Under the pieces are notes generated by a model. The model was not told the origin of the DNA. It did no database searches and saw nothing but the letters and a program-made list of their open reading frames with translations. A DNA stretch of 44,750 nt, taken from the NCBI GenBank assembly GCA_903913215.1, contig CAIWKE010000009.1, positions 1-44,750 on the forward strand, written 5' to 3'. Source of the DNA: an uncultured Holophagaceae bacterium (GTDB lineage: Bacteria > Acidobacteriota > Holophagae > Holophagales > Holophagaceae). A program made the translations under genes and the position numbers. Shown piece by piece: positions 14,402 through 23,588 of the stretch (positions within the stretch are counted from its first letter, which is position 1; each line of letters opens with the position of its first letter).

Positions 14402-15732
14402 TCGGCTGCCTTGGGGGGCTCTGGGTCCTCGGGGGGCATGGGCTTCCCGCGCCGAGGCTTCCGGCGGGTGTATGAGCTGGACGACGGCATGAACAGGTCC
14501 TCGTCACAGTCCGTGAGGCGGTCGCTGGTGGCCATGGACTGGTAGAGGAACTCCTTCTTCAGAGATCGGAACTCCCGGTGCTCCAGGAGGGAGGAGAGTT
14601 CGTCCACCACGACCTTGGACCAGGGATGGTCCGCAGCCAGGGCCTTCATCTCATCGAGGTAGGTCCGCACCAGGTTCCAATCGTCCAGCTCCGCGGCCTG
14701 GTGGGCCAGGGCCTGCAACTCGCCCACGCTCAGTTCCGAGATGCGGTTGGCCACCTGGGGATCCAGGAGTAGAGCCAAGGCCTCCGCCTCGGGCAGGGCA
14801 GGCAGCAGGAAGGTGGCGGCGGCGGAATGGGTGGCCTGGCCCTCAAGGTCCTGCCAGGTGATCTTGATGCGGCCCAGGTCCATGAGTTCGCCCACCTTTG
14901 CCGTGCAGGTGCCTTGCAGCCGGAACAGGGCCCAGGTCTCGGCTTGGCTTGCCAGGTCCGGCAGGCGCCACTGGCCCGGCTCCGCCTGGGCGTAGCCGTT
15001 CAGCTGGGTGAGGGTCCAGCCGTCCGGGGTGTCGAAGACCACCGTAAGCTTGCGCGCCACCAAGTTCGAGAGGAGGTCGAACTCCTCCATGAAGGGATCA
15101 AGCAGGTCCTCGGCTAGGTCGCCGTAGTAGGAGCGCCCGGTGCCCTGCTTGGCCATGGCGGTCATGAGGCCCTCCTCGAAGTCCCGGCCCAGCCCGTAGG
15201 TGGAGGTGCTGATGCCCTCTAGGGCGGCGGCCTGGGCGGCAGAGCCAAGGGTCTCCGGGTCCGTGATCCCGTTGTTGGCGGCCCCGTCCGAAAGCAGGAG
15301 CACCCGGCTGATGACATCGGGGCGGTGGGCCTGGCGCAGGGCCTCGACCCCGGCGGCCCAGCCGCCGTGCAGGTTTGTGTTCCCGCCCGCCGTGAGAGCG
15401 TGGATCTGGCGCTGGAGTTCGGCCAGATCCCCCACGGGCTGGCAGGGACGCAGCACCCGGACCCGGTTGTCGTAGGCGATGATGGCCACCTGGTCGCCGG
15501 CGACCAGACGCTCGGCAATGGCCGAGGCGCAGCGGCAGGCCTCCTGGAGCGGCTGGCCGGACATGGAGCCCGAGCGGTCCAGGACCACGGCGAGATGGAG
15601 GGGGGTGTGCTTGCGGTTCAGATCCGCCGGACGCTCCGGCGCCTGGACCCGGACCAGGACATGGAGGTCGCAGGGGCCGGAGGCGGGAAGGCCCTGACGG
15701 AGGGGCTGGAGGATGAGTTTGAGCTGGGTCAT
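14398..15732 (-). CDS. VWA-domain protein
   Basis: A 444-residue soluble protein with a complete VWA domain (about residues 40-230). The metal site is DRSGSMSG, followed by a Thr in GGNTNLHGG and an Asp in LLLSDGAANNG. The C-terminal 200 residues are helical and end in a basic, proline-rich tail. Unlike the two DUF2201-type VWA proteins in the window it lacks a peptidase-like N-terminus, and no MoxR gene is adjacent. ATG at 15732 with GAGGA is preferred over an upstream in-frame start at 15750. It leads the operon with the Cys-rich, ADP-ribosylglycohydrolase and membrane-protein genes, behind a GACA-N5-TGTC promoter. Confidence 0.85.
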   Translation of the reverse strand: MTQLKLILQPLRQGLPASGPCDLHVLVRVQAPERPADLNRKHTPLHLAVVLDRSGSMSGQPLQEACRCASAIAERLVAGDQVAIIAYDNRVRVLRPCQPVGDLAELQRQIHALTAGGNTNLHGGWAAGVEALRQAHRPDVISRVLLLSDGAANNGITDPETLGSAAQAAALEGISTSTYGLGRDFEEGLMTAMAKQGTGRSYYGDLAEDLLDPFMEEFDLLSNLVARKLTVVFDTPDGWTLTQLNGYAQAEPGQWRLPDLASQAETWALFRLQGTCTAKVGELMDLGRIKITWQDLEGQATHSAAATFLLPALPEAEALALLLDPQVANRISELSVGELQALAHQAAELDDWNLVRTYLDEMKALAADHPWSKVVVDELSSLLEHREFRSLKKEFLYQSMATSDRLTDCDEDLFMPSSSSYTRRKPRRGKPMPPEDPEPPKAAE

Positions 15733-15764
15733 GGTTCCTCGTGGTGGCAATGGGCCGACATTTC

Positions 15765-15796
15765 AATATCGACTGGGTGGTTGGACAGAAACTGTC
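15765..15796 (-). promoter_or_regulatory. GACA-N5-TGTC box with -10 element before the VWA/ADP-ribosylglycohydrolase operon
   Basis: Exact GACA GAAAC TGTC (15784-15796). On the minus strand a -10-like GATATT (15765-15770) follows after 13 bp, giving a predicted start near 15758 and a 26-base leader to the VWA ATG. Confidence 0.6.
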
Positions 15797-15967
15797 GAAA
15801 ATGGTTTTACAAGTTGCCTAGATTTAGTTATTTAAAAACGAAATAAAAACGAAAATACTAATAAGCGACTTGAATTGAACTCGCCCGTGGGTCGGTCCCA
15901 GCCAGGCCTCCGGCCCACCCAAGGTCGGGTGGGAAAGAGGGTGGAGTCGGGCCAGGAACAGACCGGC

Positions 15968-16003
15968 TTAGATATTAAAAGCATATATGCAATATAGATC
16001 TAA
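15968..16003. promoter_or_regulatory. Long AT-rich palindrome in the 15733-16061 intergenic region
   Basis: TTAGAT (15968-15973) and ATCTAA (15998-16003) flank a perfect GCATATATGC (15981-15990) symmetrically. It lies in an AT-rich gap of about 330 bases between the macrodomain and VWA genes. The half-site GCATA is shared with the sirtuin operator. The rest of this gap holds a GGGTGGG hairpin near 15917-15940 without a T-run, and no gene that I can see. Confidence 0.4.
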
Positions 16004-16061
16004 GTCAAGTCCCCAGGCTGGGGCCCTGGACCCACCAACCCCAACCTAGTTACCGCAGCGC

Positions 16062-16562
16062 TCAGAGCAGGCGAAGGTAGACTTCCAAATCCCGTTCCCT
16101 GTAGCAGCAGAATATGACCCGCTCAATGCCCGGGGTCGAAGGCAGGGCCTCCCTGACGGCATTAACGGCCACGGTGGCCGCCAGGTCCCGTGGGTATCCA
16201 TAGACGCCAGTGCTGATGCAGGGAAAGGCGATGGCCCGGAGCTGGTGGGCTTCAGCCAGCTCCAGGGTCTTTCGGTAGCAGGAGGCCAGCAGCTCCGGCT
16301 CACCCCGGTGCCCACCCTGCCAGAAGGGGCCCACGGTGTGGATGATGTGGCGCGCCGGCAAGCGAAAGCCTTCGGTTATGACCGCTGCGCCCACCTCGCA
16401 GCCGCCGATGCGGATGCAGGCCTGCAGCAGTTGAGGACCCGCCGCCGAGTGGATGGCGCCATCTACCCCACCGCCGCCCACCAACCGGTGGTTGGCGGCG
16501 TTCACGATGGCATCCACCTCCAGGGTAGTGAGGTCGGTGCAGGCTGCGCTCAGAGTGGCCAT
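16062..16562 (-). CDS. Macrodomain protein, O-acetyl-ADP-ribose deacetylase (YmdB type)
   Basis: Macrodomains bind ADP-ribose; YmdB-type enzymes hydrolyse O-acetyl-ADP-ribose, the sirtuin by-product, or remove mono-ADP-ribose from acidic residues. The 166-residue protein is a single domain with VDAIVNAANHRLVGGGGVDGAIH (residues 16-38), HTVGPFW and the phosphate loop ISTGVYGYP. It starts 21 bases after the NrtR-type gene, probably co-transcribed. The sirtuin (4774-5484) in the window would supply its substrate. Confidence 0.93.
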   Translation of the reverse strand: MATLSAACTDLTTLEVDAIVNAANHRLVGGGGVDGAIHSAAGPQLLQACIRIGGCEVGAAVITEGFRLPARHIIHTVGPFWQGGHRGEPELLASCYRKTLELAEAHQLRAIAFPCISTGVYGYPRDLAATVAVNAVREALPSTPGIERVIFCCYRERDLEVYLRLL

Positions 16563-16583
16563 GCGTTGCCTCCCTGGAATGGG

Positions 16584-17321
16584 TCAGGCGCTGTAGCGGT
16601 AGAGGGCAGCAGGCCGGTGGCCCACGTCATCCTGCTGCTCGCCGGTGGGCTCCAGGAGCCCCGTGGCCAGCATGCGCCGACGGAAGGAGTCCTTGTTCAG
16701 CTTCCGGGCTAGCACGGTCTCGTGGACCTTCTGGAGATCGTAGAGGGTGAAGGCCTTGGGAAGGAGCTGGAAGCCCACGGGCGTGTAGTCCAGCTTCCCC
16801 CGCAGCCGCTTGACTGCCAGCCCTAGAATTTCAGCATGGTCGAAGGCCAGGGGCATGGGCTTGCCCTGCTCGTCGAGCACTTCGACCGGACCGCCCTCTT
16901 CCCCATCCCAGGGCACCACCAAGCGAGCCACGACACTTCCAGCCTTACAGGCGCTGAACCGCTCCTGATCCACGAGGGCCATATAGGCCACGCTGAGGAT
17001 GCGCGTCCGGGGGTCCCGCTTGGGAGCGCCGAAGGTGCCGAGCTGTTCCAGGAAGATGCCTTTGAGGCCCGCCTTCTCCCGCAGAACCCTTGCAGCGGCA
17101 GCCTCCAGGTCCTCGTTCATGCGGATGAAGCCACCGGGAAGGGCCCACTTCAGGCGAAAGGGGTGCTCCTGTCGCTGAATCACCAGCGTGTGGAGACTAC
17201 CCTCAGTTGGGGCCAGCAGCACCACATCAACGGCAACGGAAGGGCGCTCGAAAAACGCCGGGTCGTAGCCATCTAGGAAGGCCTGTTCATCGGGGGAGGG
17301 GGGCATGTGGGAGCTGCTCAT
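16584..17321 (-). CDS. nrtR: NrtR-type regulator (Nudix domain plus winged helix)
   Basis: NrtR proteins repress NAD-biosynthesis and related genes and are released by ADP-ribose, which binds a catalytically inactive Nudix domain. The 245-residue protein has an N-terminal Nudix-like domain (about residues 25-160; LKWALPGGFI, degenerate box LREKAGL lacking the EExG glutamates) and a C-terminal winged helix (YDLQKVHETVLARKLNKDSFRRRML). ATG at 17321 is chosen because the domain starts soon after it; the frame runs further upstream without a domain. It is followed by the macrodomain gene and faces the methyltransferase-HNH gene. A regulator sensing ADP-ribose next to ADP-ribose enzymes is a coherent arrangement. 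Confidence 0.85.
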   Translation of the reverse strand: MSSSHMPPSPDEQAFLDGYDPAFFERPSVAVDVVLLAPTEGSLHTLVIQRQEHPFRLKWALPGGFIRMNEDLEAAAARVLREKAGLKGIFLEQLGTFGAPKRDPRTRILSVAYMALVDQERFSACKAGSVVARLVVPWDGEEGGPVEVLDEQGKPMPLAFDHAEILGLAVKRLRGKLDYTPVGFQLLPKAFTLYDLQKVHETVLARKLNKDSFRRRMLATGLLEPTGEQQDDVGHRPAALYRYSA

Positions 17322-17390
17322 GGGGTTAACTACTCCATGCATAATACCCATTTCTTGAAGGCGATCTGGATTTTTGGCCAGAATGGGGCC

Positions 17391-19070
17391 ATGACCAATC
17401 CGTGGGACGTGTACCACCAGGAGGCCAAGACCTTCTTCGAAGTGTACGAATCCAAGCCCTTTGAAGTTCTCCATGCTGACTTGATGGGGTGCCTGCCAGA
17501 GGCTCCTGGCACGGTGCTGGACCTGGGTGCAGGCTCCGGCCGAGACGCGGCTTGGTTCGCCGACATAGGCTTCGATGTTGTGGCGGTGGAACCTGCGGAG
17601 GCCCTTCGATCCCTGGGGCAGGCCGCCCATTCAAGCGCCCGGATTCAATGGATGGGGGACCACCTGCCGGATCTGGGACAGATCTATCGGAGCGGCCTTA
17701 GCTTCGACCTGATCTGGCTGGCTGGTGTCTGGATGCATGTCCCACCTGGGGAGCGGGCACGGGCTTTTCGGAAGCTTGCAGCCCTCCTCAACCCGGGAGG
17801 GCGGCTTGTCTTCTCACTCCGGCAGGGGCCGGTACCGCCGGGCAGGATCTTTCACCCCGTCTCCGCGGATGAGTTGGAGGCCTGGGGCAGTCGACACGGG
17901 CTGTCCGTCCTGCTCCGAACGCATGCCGAGGATGCGTTGGGGCGCGAAGGCGTGTCCTGGACTACCTTGGTGCTCCAGCTTCCTGAGGACGGGACCGGGG
18001 CCCTGACCCTGATCCGGAGCCTGATCCTGCGGGATCGGAAATCCTCTTCCTACAAACTCGCCCTTCTGCGTGTCCTGGGCCGCATTGCGGAAACTCATCC
18101 CGGTACGGCCCGGGAAGAGGATGGAGAGGCTGTGGAGTTGCCCCTGGGACTGGTGGCACTCTACTGGTTGCGGGCCTATCTCCCACTGGCGAGGCTGGGC
18201 CTGCCGCAGCATCCCCAGGCCGCCTCCGGCTTCACGGCCATGATGTCGCGATTGAAGGACTTGGACGCGCCGCAGCTTCGGCCAGGTGTCTCCTTCCATG
18301 GCCAGCTAGCGGTAGACCTTCACCACTCCCTTGTGGAGGCTGCCCAGACCATACGCAGGATGCCCGCGACCTACCTGACGCATCCCGGAACGCAGTCGCC
18401 AATTTTTGGAGTCCGCTCCCGTCGTGCCGGCGCGGTCCTGGTTGATGAAAGCCTCAGGCTGGATCAGGAGGCATTGTGGGCCTTTGGAAGCATGACGGTC
18501 CCCTCGCATCTTTGGAGGGCTTTCCGGCGCTGGGGCCCCTGGATCGAGCCACTCCTCCGCCAGGAGTGGGCGGCATACATGGAGTCCCTCATTGACACCC
18601 GGGATCCCAGGGACCTCTGGCGTGCTCTCACGTGGGTGGATCCCCAGAGGGACACGAGGGAGGTTCGGACCCTGGTGGAGGACCTTCGAGCCCGGGGCCA
18701 GTCCATCTACTGCGTCTGGAGTGGCCGCCATCTCCAGAACGAACTCGATATCGACCACTGCCTGCCACTGGCCGCCTGGCCCTGCCAGGACCTGTGGAAC
18801 ATGCTGCCATTTTCAGCCACGGTGAACCGGGCCAAGGGCGACAAACTGGTCACCCCTGAGCGCCTGGAGGGAGCGAGAGAACGCCTGCTTGAGTGGTGGG
18901 ACAGGGCCTACATCCGGGGACCCAGGGCTTTGGAATCCAGGTTCAGACTGGAAGCCCAACTGAGCCTCGCCATCCCAGAGGAGGGCGGGCTGGGGCTCGA
19001 TCGGGTCTTTCACGGATTGGCCATGAGGCGGATGGCATTGGCTCACGGGAAGCTCTTGAGCGCTTGGTAG
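17391..19070 (+). CDS. Methyltransferase-HNH endonuclease fusion protein
   Basis: A 559-residue two-domain protein. The N-terminal domain is a class I SAM-dependent methyltransferase with motif I VLDLGAGSGRD (about residues 42-52), VVAVEPAE and LIWLAGVWMHVPP. A middle section (about 210-430) is helical and unrecognised. The C-terminal domain (about 440-510) looks like an HNH nuclease: YCVWSG, DIDHCLPLA, LWNMLP and NRAKGDK, with the usual CxxC reduced to one Cys. ATG at 17391 follows AT-rich DNA shared with the NrtR promoter. Methyltransferase and nuclease in one chain suggests a restriction-like or DNA/RNA-repair function. The methyltransferase most resembles small-molecule or protein enzymes, so its target is open. 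Confidence 0.78.
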   Translation: MTNPWDVYHQEAKTFFEVYESKPFEVLHADLMGCLPEAPGTVLDLGAGSGRDAAWFADIGFDVVAVEPAEALRSLGQAAHSSARIQWMGDHLPDLGQIYRSGLSFDLIWLAGVWMHVPPGERARAFRKLAALLNPGGRLVFSLRQGPVPPGRIFHPVSADELEAWGSRHGLSVLLRTHAEDALGREGVSWTTLVLQLPEDGTGALTLIRSLILRDRKSSSYKLALLRVLGRIAETHPGTAREEDGEAVELPLGLVALYWLRAYLPLARLGLPQHPQAASGFTAMMSRLKDLDAPQLRPGVSFHGQLAVDLHHSLVEAAQTIRRMPATYLTHPGTQSPIFGVRSRRAGAVLVDESLRLDQEALWAFGSMTVPSHLWRAFRRWGPWIEPLLRQEWAAYMESLIDTRDPRDLWRALTWVDPQRDTREVRTLVEDLRARGQSIYCVWSGRHLQNELDIDHCLPLAAWPCQDLWNMLPFSATVNRAKGDKLVTPERLEGARERLLEWWDRAYIRGPRALESRFRLEAQLSLAIPEEGGLGLDRVFHGLAMRRMALAHGKLLSAW

Positions 19071-19233
19071 GCTCCGTTCTTCCATGAGACTGGGGTGCCG
19101 TTGACATCTGATGATGGTTCGGGCCCCTTAGAGATCCTTGAGTGGATGGGAGGCAACTGTGGTTTGGGTTGCAACCTGTCCAATAGCGGTTCTGCTGAGA
19201 ACAGGGGACCATTGAGTCAGGCAGTGACCACGC

Positions 19234-19265
19234 GACAATTTTTGTCCATCCGCAGGGGCTATACC
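19234..19265 (+). promoter_or_regulatory. GACA-N5-TGTC box with -10 element before sbcDC
   Basis: Exact GACA ATTTT TGTC (19234-19246); a -10-like TATACC (19260-19265) follows after 13 bp. No -35 hexamer at normal spacing is seen, so the box may replace it. Predicted start near 19272, with AAAGGAG before the sbcD ATG. Confidence 0.62.
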
Positions 19266-19287
19266 TAGATTCATCCAAAGGAGTGAG

Positions 19288-20433
19288 ATGCGCATCCTCC
19301 ACACTTCCGACTGGCACCTTGGGCGGGTGTTCCATGACCACCGCCTCCTCCCTGACCAAGCTAAGTTCCTGGGAGACCTCCTGGCCCATCTGGGGGAAGT
19401 CCGTTATGACGCACTGATCATCGCTGGGGACATCTTTGATCTCAACGTCCCGTCTGAGGAGGCTGTCGCAACCTGGAACCGGTTCCTGGAAGCTTTTGTG
19501 GAGACATGTCCAGAGACTACGCTGGTGGCCATTGCTGGCAACCACGACAGTGGGACCAGGGTATCGGTGGGCTCGAGACTCATCGAGAAAGCGCGGGTCC
19601 ACATCCGAGGTGGTGCAGAGCGTTTGGAGGAACCTGTGCCGGTGGTTGATGCCCAGGGCCGCATCGCTCGGGTTTGGCTGGTCCCCTTCCTCTGGTCGGG
19701 CAGTCTCGTTAAGGATGGTGAGGAGGGTGGACTCGTCCTGAGAACACAGGAGGAGGCACTTACAGAAGCGATCCAGCGGATTCGTACAAGGCTTGATCCG
19801 GCAGAGCTCAACCTGCTTGTGGCCCACTGTTTCGCGAGCGGGGGCAAGGTATCCGACTCTGAACGGACCCTGGTGGGAACGGCCGTTCAGGTGGACCCTT
19901 GGATTTTTGAAGGCTTTGACTACGTTGCCCTTGGACATCTACACCGCTCACAGGCCCTCAGTCCCAGGGTCTGTTATAGCGGCTCCCCAATCGCCTACAG
20001 CTTCTCCGAGGCAGGCCAGGCGAAGAGCATGACTTCGGTGACCCTTGGGGAGGGAGTTGATCCCGAGTTGGTAAAGGTAAGCATTACCCCGCTGCGCCCC
20101 ATGAAGGACCTGCAGGGAACCATGAAAGAATTACAGGAGGACCCTCAATACGCAGGCCTGGAGGGCACCTATGTCCGCGTCAGCCTAACGGAGCCTGCTG
20201 GCGTCAGTCAGCCGGTAGCACGGCTGCGGCTCCGCTTCCCCCTCCTGCTGGATTTCAAAGACTTCACAGCTCCTTCGGGGGCCAGCTCGGGAAGCCTGCC
20301 GGATCTCCGGAAGGTGGACCTGCTCGAGGAGTTCAAAGCCTTCGAGCAGCGACTCCGTGGGGAGGATGGGGCCTCGGAGCGCCTGATTGCAACCTTCACC
20401 CAGCTCCGTGAGGAAGTGGAGAAATCCCGATGA
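19288..20433 (+). CDS. sbcD: Exonuclease subunit SbcD (Mre11-like nuclease)
   Basis: Nuclease half of SbcCD, which cuts DNA hairpins and processes double-strand ends. The 381-residue protein has all phosphodiesterase motifs: HTSDWHLGR (residues 5-13), AGDIFDL (about 48), AGNHDS (about 85), VAHCF (about 177) and GHLHRSQ (about 215), followed by the capping and C-terminal helical region. AAAGGAG precedes the ATG. The stop overlaps the sbcC start by ATGA. Its promoter carries the window-wide GACA-N5-TGTC box, which suggests induction with the rest of the island. Confidence 0.95.
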   Translation: MRILHTSDWHLGRVFHDHRLLPDQAKFLGDLLAHLGEVRYDALIIAGDIFDLNVPSEEAVATWNRFLEAFVETCPETTLVAIAGNHDSGTRVSVGSRLIEKARVHIRGGAERLEEPVPVVDAQGRIARVWLVPFLWSGSLVKDGEEGGLVLRTQEEALTEAIQRIRTRLDPAELNLLVAHCFASGGKVSDSERTLVGTAVQVDPWIFEGFDYVALGHLHRSQALSPRVCYSGSPIAYSFSEAGQAKSMTSVTLGEGVDPELVKVSITPLRPMKDLQGTMKELQEDPQYAGLEGTYVRVSLTEPAGVSQPVARLRLRFPLLLDFKDFTAPSGASSGSLPDLRKVDLLEEFKAFEQRLRGEDGASERLIATFTQLREEVEKSR

Positions 20434-23400
20434 AACCGCTGACTCTCACCCTCCAAAACTTCGGTCCCTATGCCGGCCCCGAGGTGAGCGTTGATTTCGC
20501 GCGCCTCGATCGGCTCTTTCTCATCGGGGGGGATACTGGATCCGGCAAGACCTCGATTTTCGATGCTCTCAGCTATTCAATCTACGGGGTCCCCCTTGGG
20601 ACTCGCAGCGAGGACTCGGTGCGGTCCCAGTTCGCCGCTGACGACGAGAGCACCCTCGTCACCTTTCGCTTCGAGACCCTCACCGAGGAATACCAGGTGA
20701 CTCGGTCCCCCTACTGGATCGAGAAGAGAGCCCGGGGGGCAGGCCTCAAGAAGGCCTCGGACCACCTTACTGTCCTGCGCCGCCCCTTGAGTGGAGGAGA
20801 TTGGGCTAAGGTCACGAAGGACAGCCACTCGGAGGGCCCGGATGCTGTTCTGGAAGAGGCCATCGGGTTTTCGCACGCGGAGTTCTCAAAACTCGTAGTG
20901 CTTCCGCAGGGACAGTTCCAGCAATTCCTAGAGATGGAGAGCTCGAAGCGAGAAGCCCTCTTGAAATTACTGTTTCCTGTGGAGATCCATGAGCGAGTAG
21001 CCGCCCTCTCTAAGGAGCGCTCGGAGGCGTTTGCGGAGGCCGGGAAGGACCTGAGTTCGCGCATGGCAGAGGTTCGCAAGACCTATGACCCGGACACGGC
21101 TGCCGCCGTGCTCCTGGAACTAGAGACCCGGAAATCGGTGACCGGGGAACTCGCCGACTCTGCGGAGGAGCACTTGGAGGCTGTCACCCGAGCGCTGACC
21201 GAGGGCAGACTTCAGGCTGAGCAGTTCAGGGACCTGGCGCTGCAGAAGGATCGACTCCAGGAACTCCTCAACCAGAGCGATTCTATGGACATGTTGCGGG
21301 CCCAGCAGGCCGAGCATGTCCGGGCGCTGACAGTGAGATCTCCTCTGGATCAGTTGGACACCATCGAAAGGAACATCGCCCAGACGGAGCGGGAGCTGGT
21401 AGGGCTCAACCTCCTTCTGGAGGAGGCCGCTGATCGGGACAGGGAGGCGAAGGCCGCAGCCCAGGACCTCCAGACTGAGCGGGTCACCCTCCAGGAGCAG
21501 CGGGACCAGCTCCAGATCCTCCAGAACAGAAAGGCGCATTTGGCCGACCTGCTGAGTCTCGACCTGGAGATCCAGGGACTCGAGAAGGCCCAGGTTGCGA
21601 TCCTGGGTTCCTATGAGAAGGCCCAGGGAGTGCACGCCGGCTTCCTGGAAGCCCTCTCGGCTCTGGACAGTCTTGAGGAGCAGGCCAGTTCCCTGCGCAC
21701 CGAGAGGGACGCCCTGCTGGAGCAGCTGAAGCCTCTCTCCCTACTCAAGAAGGACTCTGAACGCTGGATCCATATTCGGGACCTGGACCTCCCGCAGGCC
21801 ACAGCAGCCCGAAATACGGCTGAAGGCAAGGTCCAGGAAGCCGAGCTCAAGCTCAAGGTTGCAGAGGTGGCGCTGCAGCTCTCGGTGGAAGCCCGGGACC
21901 GCAGTCAGGCTGCTTCGCTCTCCGAACGACTGAGGCCGGGCCAGCCATGCCCCGTGTGCGGAAGCTCGGAACACCCGGCCCCCGCCTCCTTTCAGGATGA
22001 ACCCGAGGCAGAACTGCTGGCCGCCCGCCAAGAGTTGGTCGGCACCGCCGGCCAGTCGGTTCAGGACGCGAAAGAACTTCGGGGCATCAAGTCTCAGGCC
22101 TTGGCCCAGAAGGAGTCCGAGACCCAGCGACTTCAGGAGGCCCTTGGGACTGCTGGCTACAGTGATCCGGAGAGCCTGCTGGCCCGACTGAAAGAATTGA
22201 ACGATGCCGCAACTGAGCGCTCAGACCGGCTAAAGGGCCTGGATCTGTCCCTGGCAGAACGCCCAAGATTGAGCGAGGACCTGAAGACTGCCTCGGCGTC
22301 GTTAAGCGAGTGCCAGCAGAAGGTTGGCGACAGTCAGTCCGAGCTGGATAAAAAGCGGGGGGGGCGGGCGCAGGTGGCCATCGCCGCAGGTGCTCCGGAG
22401 GATCCCACCTCTGCCTCCATGGCCCTGGACGTTCAGGTCAAGGCGGAGACCCAGGCGGTGCAACAGGAGGCGGCCCGCCTGGACAGGCTGGAGAAGGAGG
22501 CCCGAGAGGCACGGGAAGGGCTGGGCGCCCTAGAGGCAGCTATCGGGCAGGCGAAAAAGGGCCGATCCGGGCAGGAAACTCAGCGGACTGAATTCAAGAC
22601 AGCACTGGCCATCGCCCTCGCAGCCTCGGGTTTCCCTGATGGCGAGACTGCGCGGAAGGCCCTGCTCTCTGAAGAAGAAAGCTCGGCGATGAAGGATTCC
22701 CTCAAGACATACGACCACGACCTGGGTAAGACCCGTGGTGGGATCAGTGCACTGGAAAACTCCCTGGCTGGCAAGGAACTGCCGGACCTCCCGTGCCTCA
22801 GTGCGAAGGAGGCAGAGGCCCGCGAAAAGCGAGATGGCGCGCGGTCTGATTACCAGCGAGCCCAGGCGGACCTCCAGAGCCACTCAGCTTCCGCGGGGCG
22901 CTGGATGCAACTACAAAAAGAGGAGGCGGCTCTGCGCGACAAGGGGGCGATCTTTATCGAACTCTCCAACGACTTGAACGGCTTGGGAGGCGAAGGCCGA
23001 CCGAAACTGGGCTTTTCGAGTTTCGTGCTGGGACGCTGGCTCCGGCAGGTGCTGGAGCAAGGGAGCACCCGTCTCTCGACCCTCTCTGGAGGAAGATATC
23101 GGTTCATCTACAGCGACGCCACCAGTGACAAGCGCAAGAAATCCGGCCTCGACATCGACGTGCACGACGCGCATGCCGGCGGTGTGCGTGGTGTGAGGAG
23201 CCTCTCCGGAGGGGAGAAGTTCCTGGCCTCCCTTTCTCTGGCCCTTGGCCTGTCGGATGTCATTCAGGCTGCCTCCGGTGGGCGCCGGCTAGATGCCCTC
23301 TTCATCGACGAAGGGTTCGGCAGCCTGGATGGGGAGTCGCTGGACAGGGCCATCGGGGTCCTGGAGGAGGTCGGCGAAGGCAGACAGGTGGGCATTATCT

Positions 23401-23486
23401 CCCACGTCGAGTCCCTCAAGAAGACCATCACGAGCCAGATTCAGGTGGTCAAGGGACCTGCAGGCTCGAGCCTCTCGATCCACTAA
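20430..23486 (+). CDS. sbcC: Exonuclease subunit SbcC (Rad50-like ATPase)
   Basis: ATPase and coiled-coil half of SbcCD. The 1018-residue protein has Walker A GGDTGSGKTS near residue 34, a Q-loop LPQGQFQQFL, two long coiled-coil arms, a zinc hook CPVCGSSEHP near residue 508, an ABC signature LSGGEKFLASLSLALG and Walker B DALFIDEGFGSLD near the C-terminus. Length and domain order are normal for the family. It overlaps sbcD by ATGA. A helicase gene with a nuclease-related domain follows after about 100 bases, so an end-processing module is likely. Confidence 0.95.
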   Translation: MKPLTLTLQNFGPYAGPEVSVDFARLDRLFLIGGDTGSGKTSIFDALSYSIYGVPLGTRSEDSVRSQFAADDESTLVTFRFETLTEEYQVTRSPYWIEKRARGAGLKKASDHLTVLRRPLSGGDWAKVTKDSHSEGPDAVLEEAIGFSHAEFSKLVVLPQGQFQQFLEMESSKREALLKLLFPVEIHERVAALSKERSEAFAEAGKDLSSRMAEVRKTYDPDTAAAVLLELETRKSVTGELADSAEEHLEAVTRALTEGRLQAEQFRDLALQKDRLQELLNQSDSMDMLRAQQAEHVRALTVRSPLDQLDTIERNIAQTERELVGLNLLLEEAADRDREAKAAAQDLQTERVTLQEQRDQLQILQNRKAHLADLLSLDLEIQGLEKAQVAILGSYEKAQGVHAGFLEALSALDSLEEQASSLRTERDALLEQLKPLSLLKKDSERWIHIRDLDLPQATAARNTAEGKVQEAELKLKVAEVALQLSVEARDRSQAASLSERLRPGQPCPVCGSSEHPAPASFQDEPEAELLAARQELVGTAGQSVQDAKELRGIKSQALAQKESETQRLQEALGTAGYSDPESLLARLKELNDAATERSDRLKGLDLSLAERPRLSEDLKTASASLSECQQKVGDSQSELDKKRGGRAQVAIAAGAPEDPTSASMALDVQVKAETQAVQQEAARLDRLEKEAREAREGLGALEAAIGQAKKGRSGQETQRTEFKTALAIALAASGFPDGETARKALLSEEESSAMKDSLKTYDHDLGKTRGGISALENSLAGKELPDLPCLSAKEAEAREKRDGARSDYQRAQADLQSHSASAGRWMQLQKEEAALRDKGAIFIELSNDLNGLGGEGRPKLGFSSFVLGRWLRQVLEQGSTRLSTLSGGRYRFIYSDATSDKRKKSGLDIDVHDAHAGGVRGVRSLSGGEKFLASLSLALGLSDVIQAASGGRRLDALFIDEGFGSLDGESLDRAIGVLEEVGEGRQVGIISHVESLKKTITSQIQVVKGPAGSSLSIH

Positions 23487-23588
23487 ATTCATCCCATGTG
23501 AAGCCATAGGTCAGCTGGGATTCCTAATGGCCCCGGCTGGGATGGGCGAGAAGGATGGGGAACCGTGTACGCTTCCCAGGAGCGCTTC

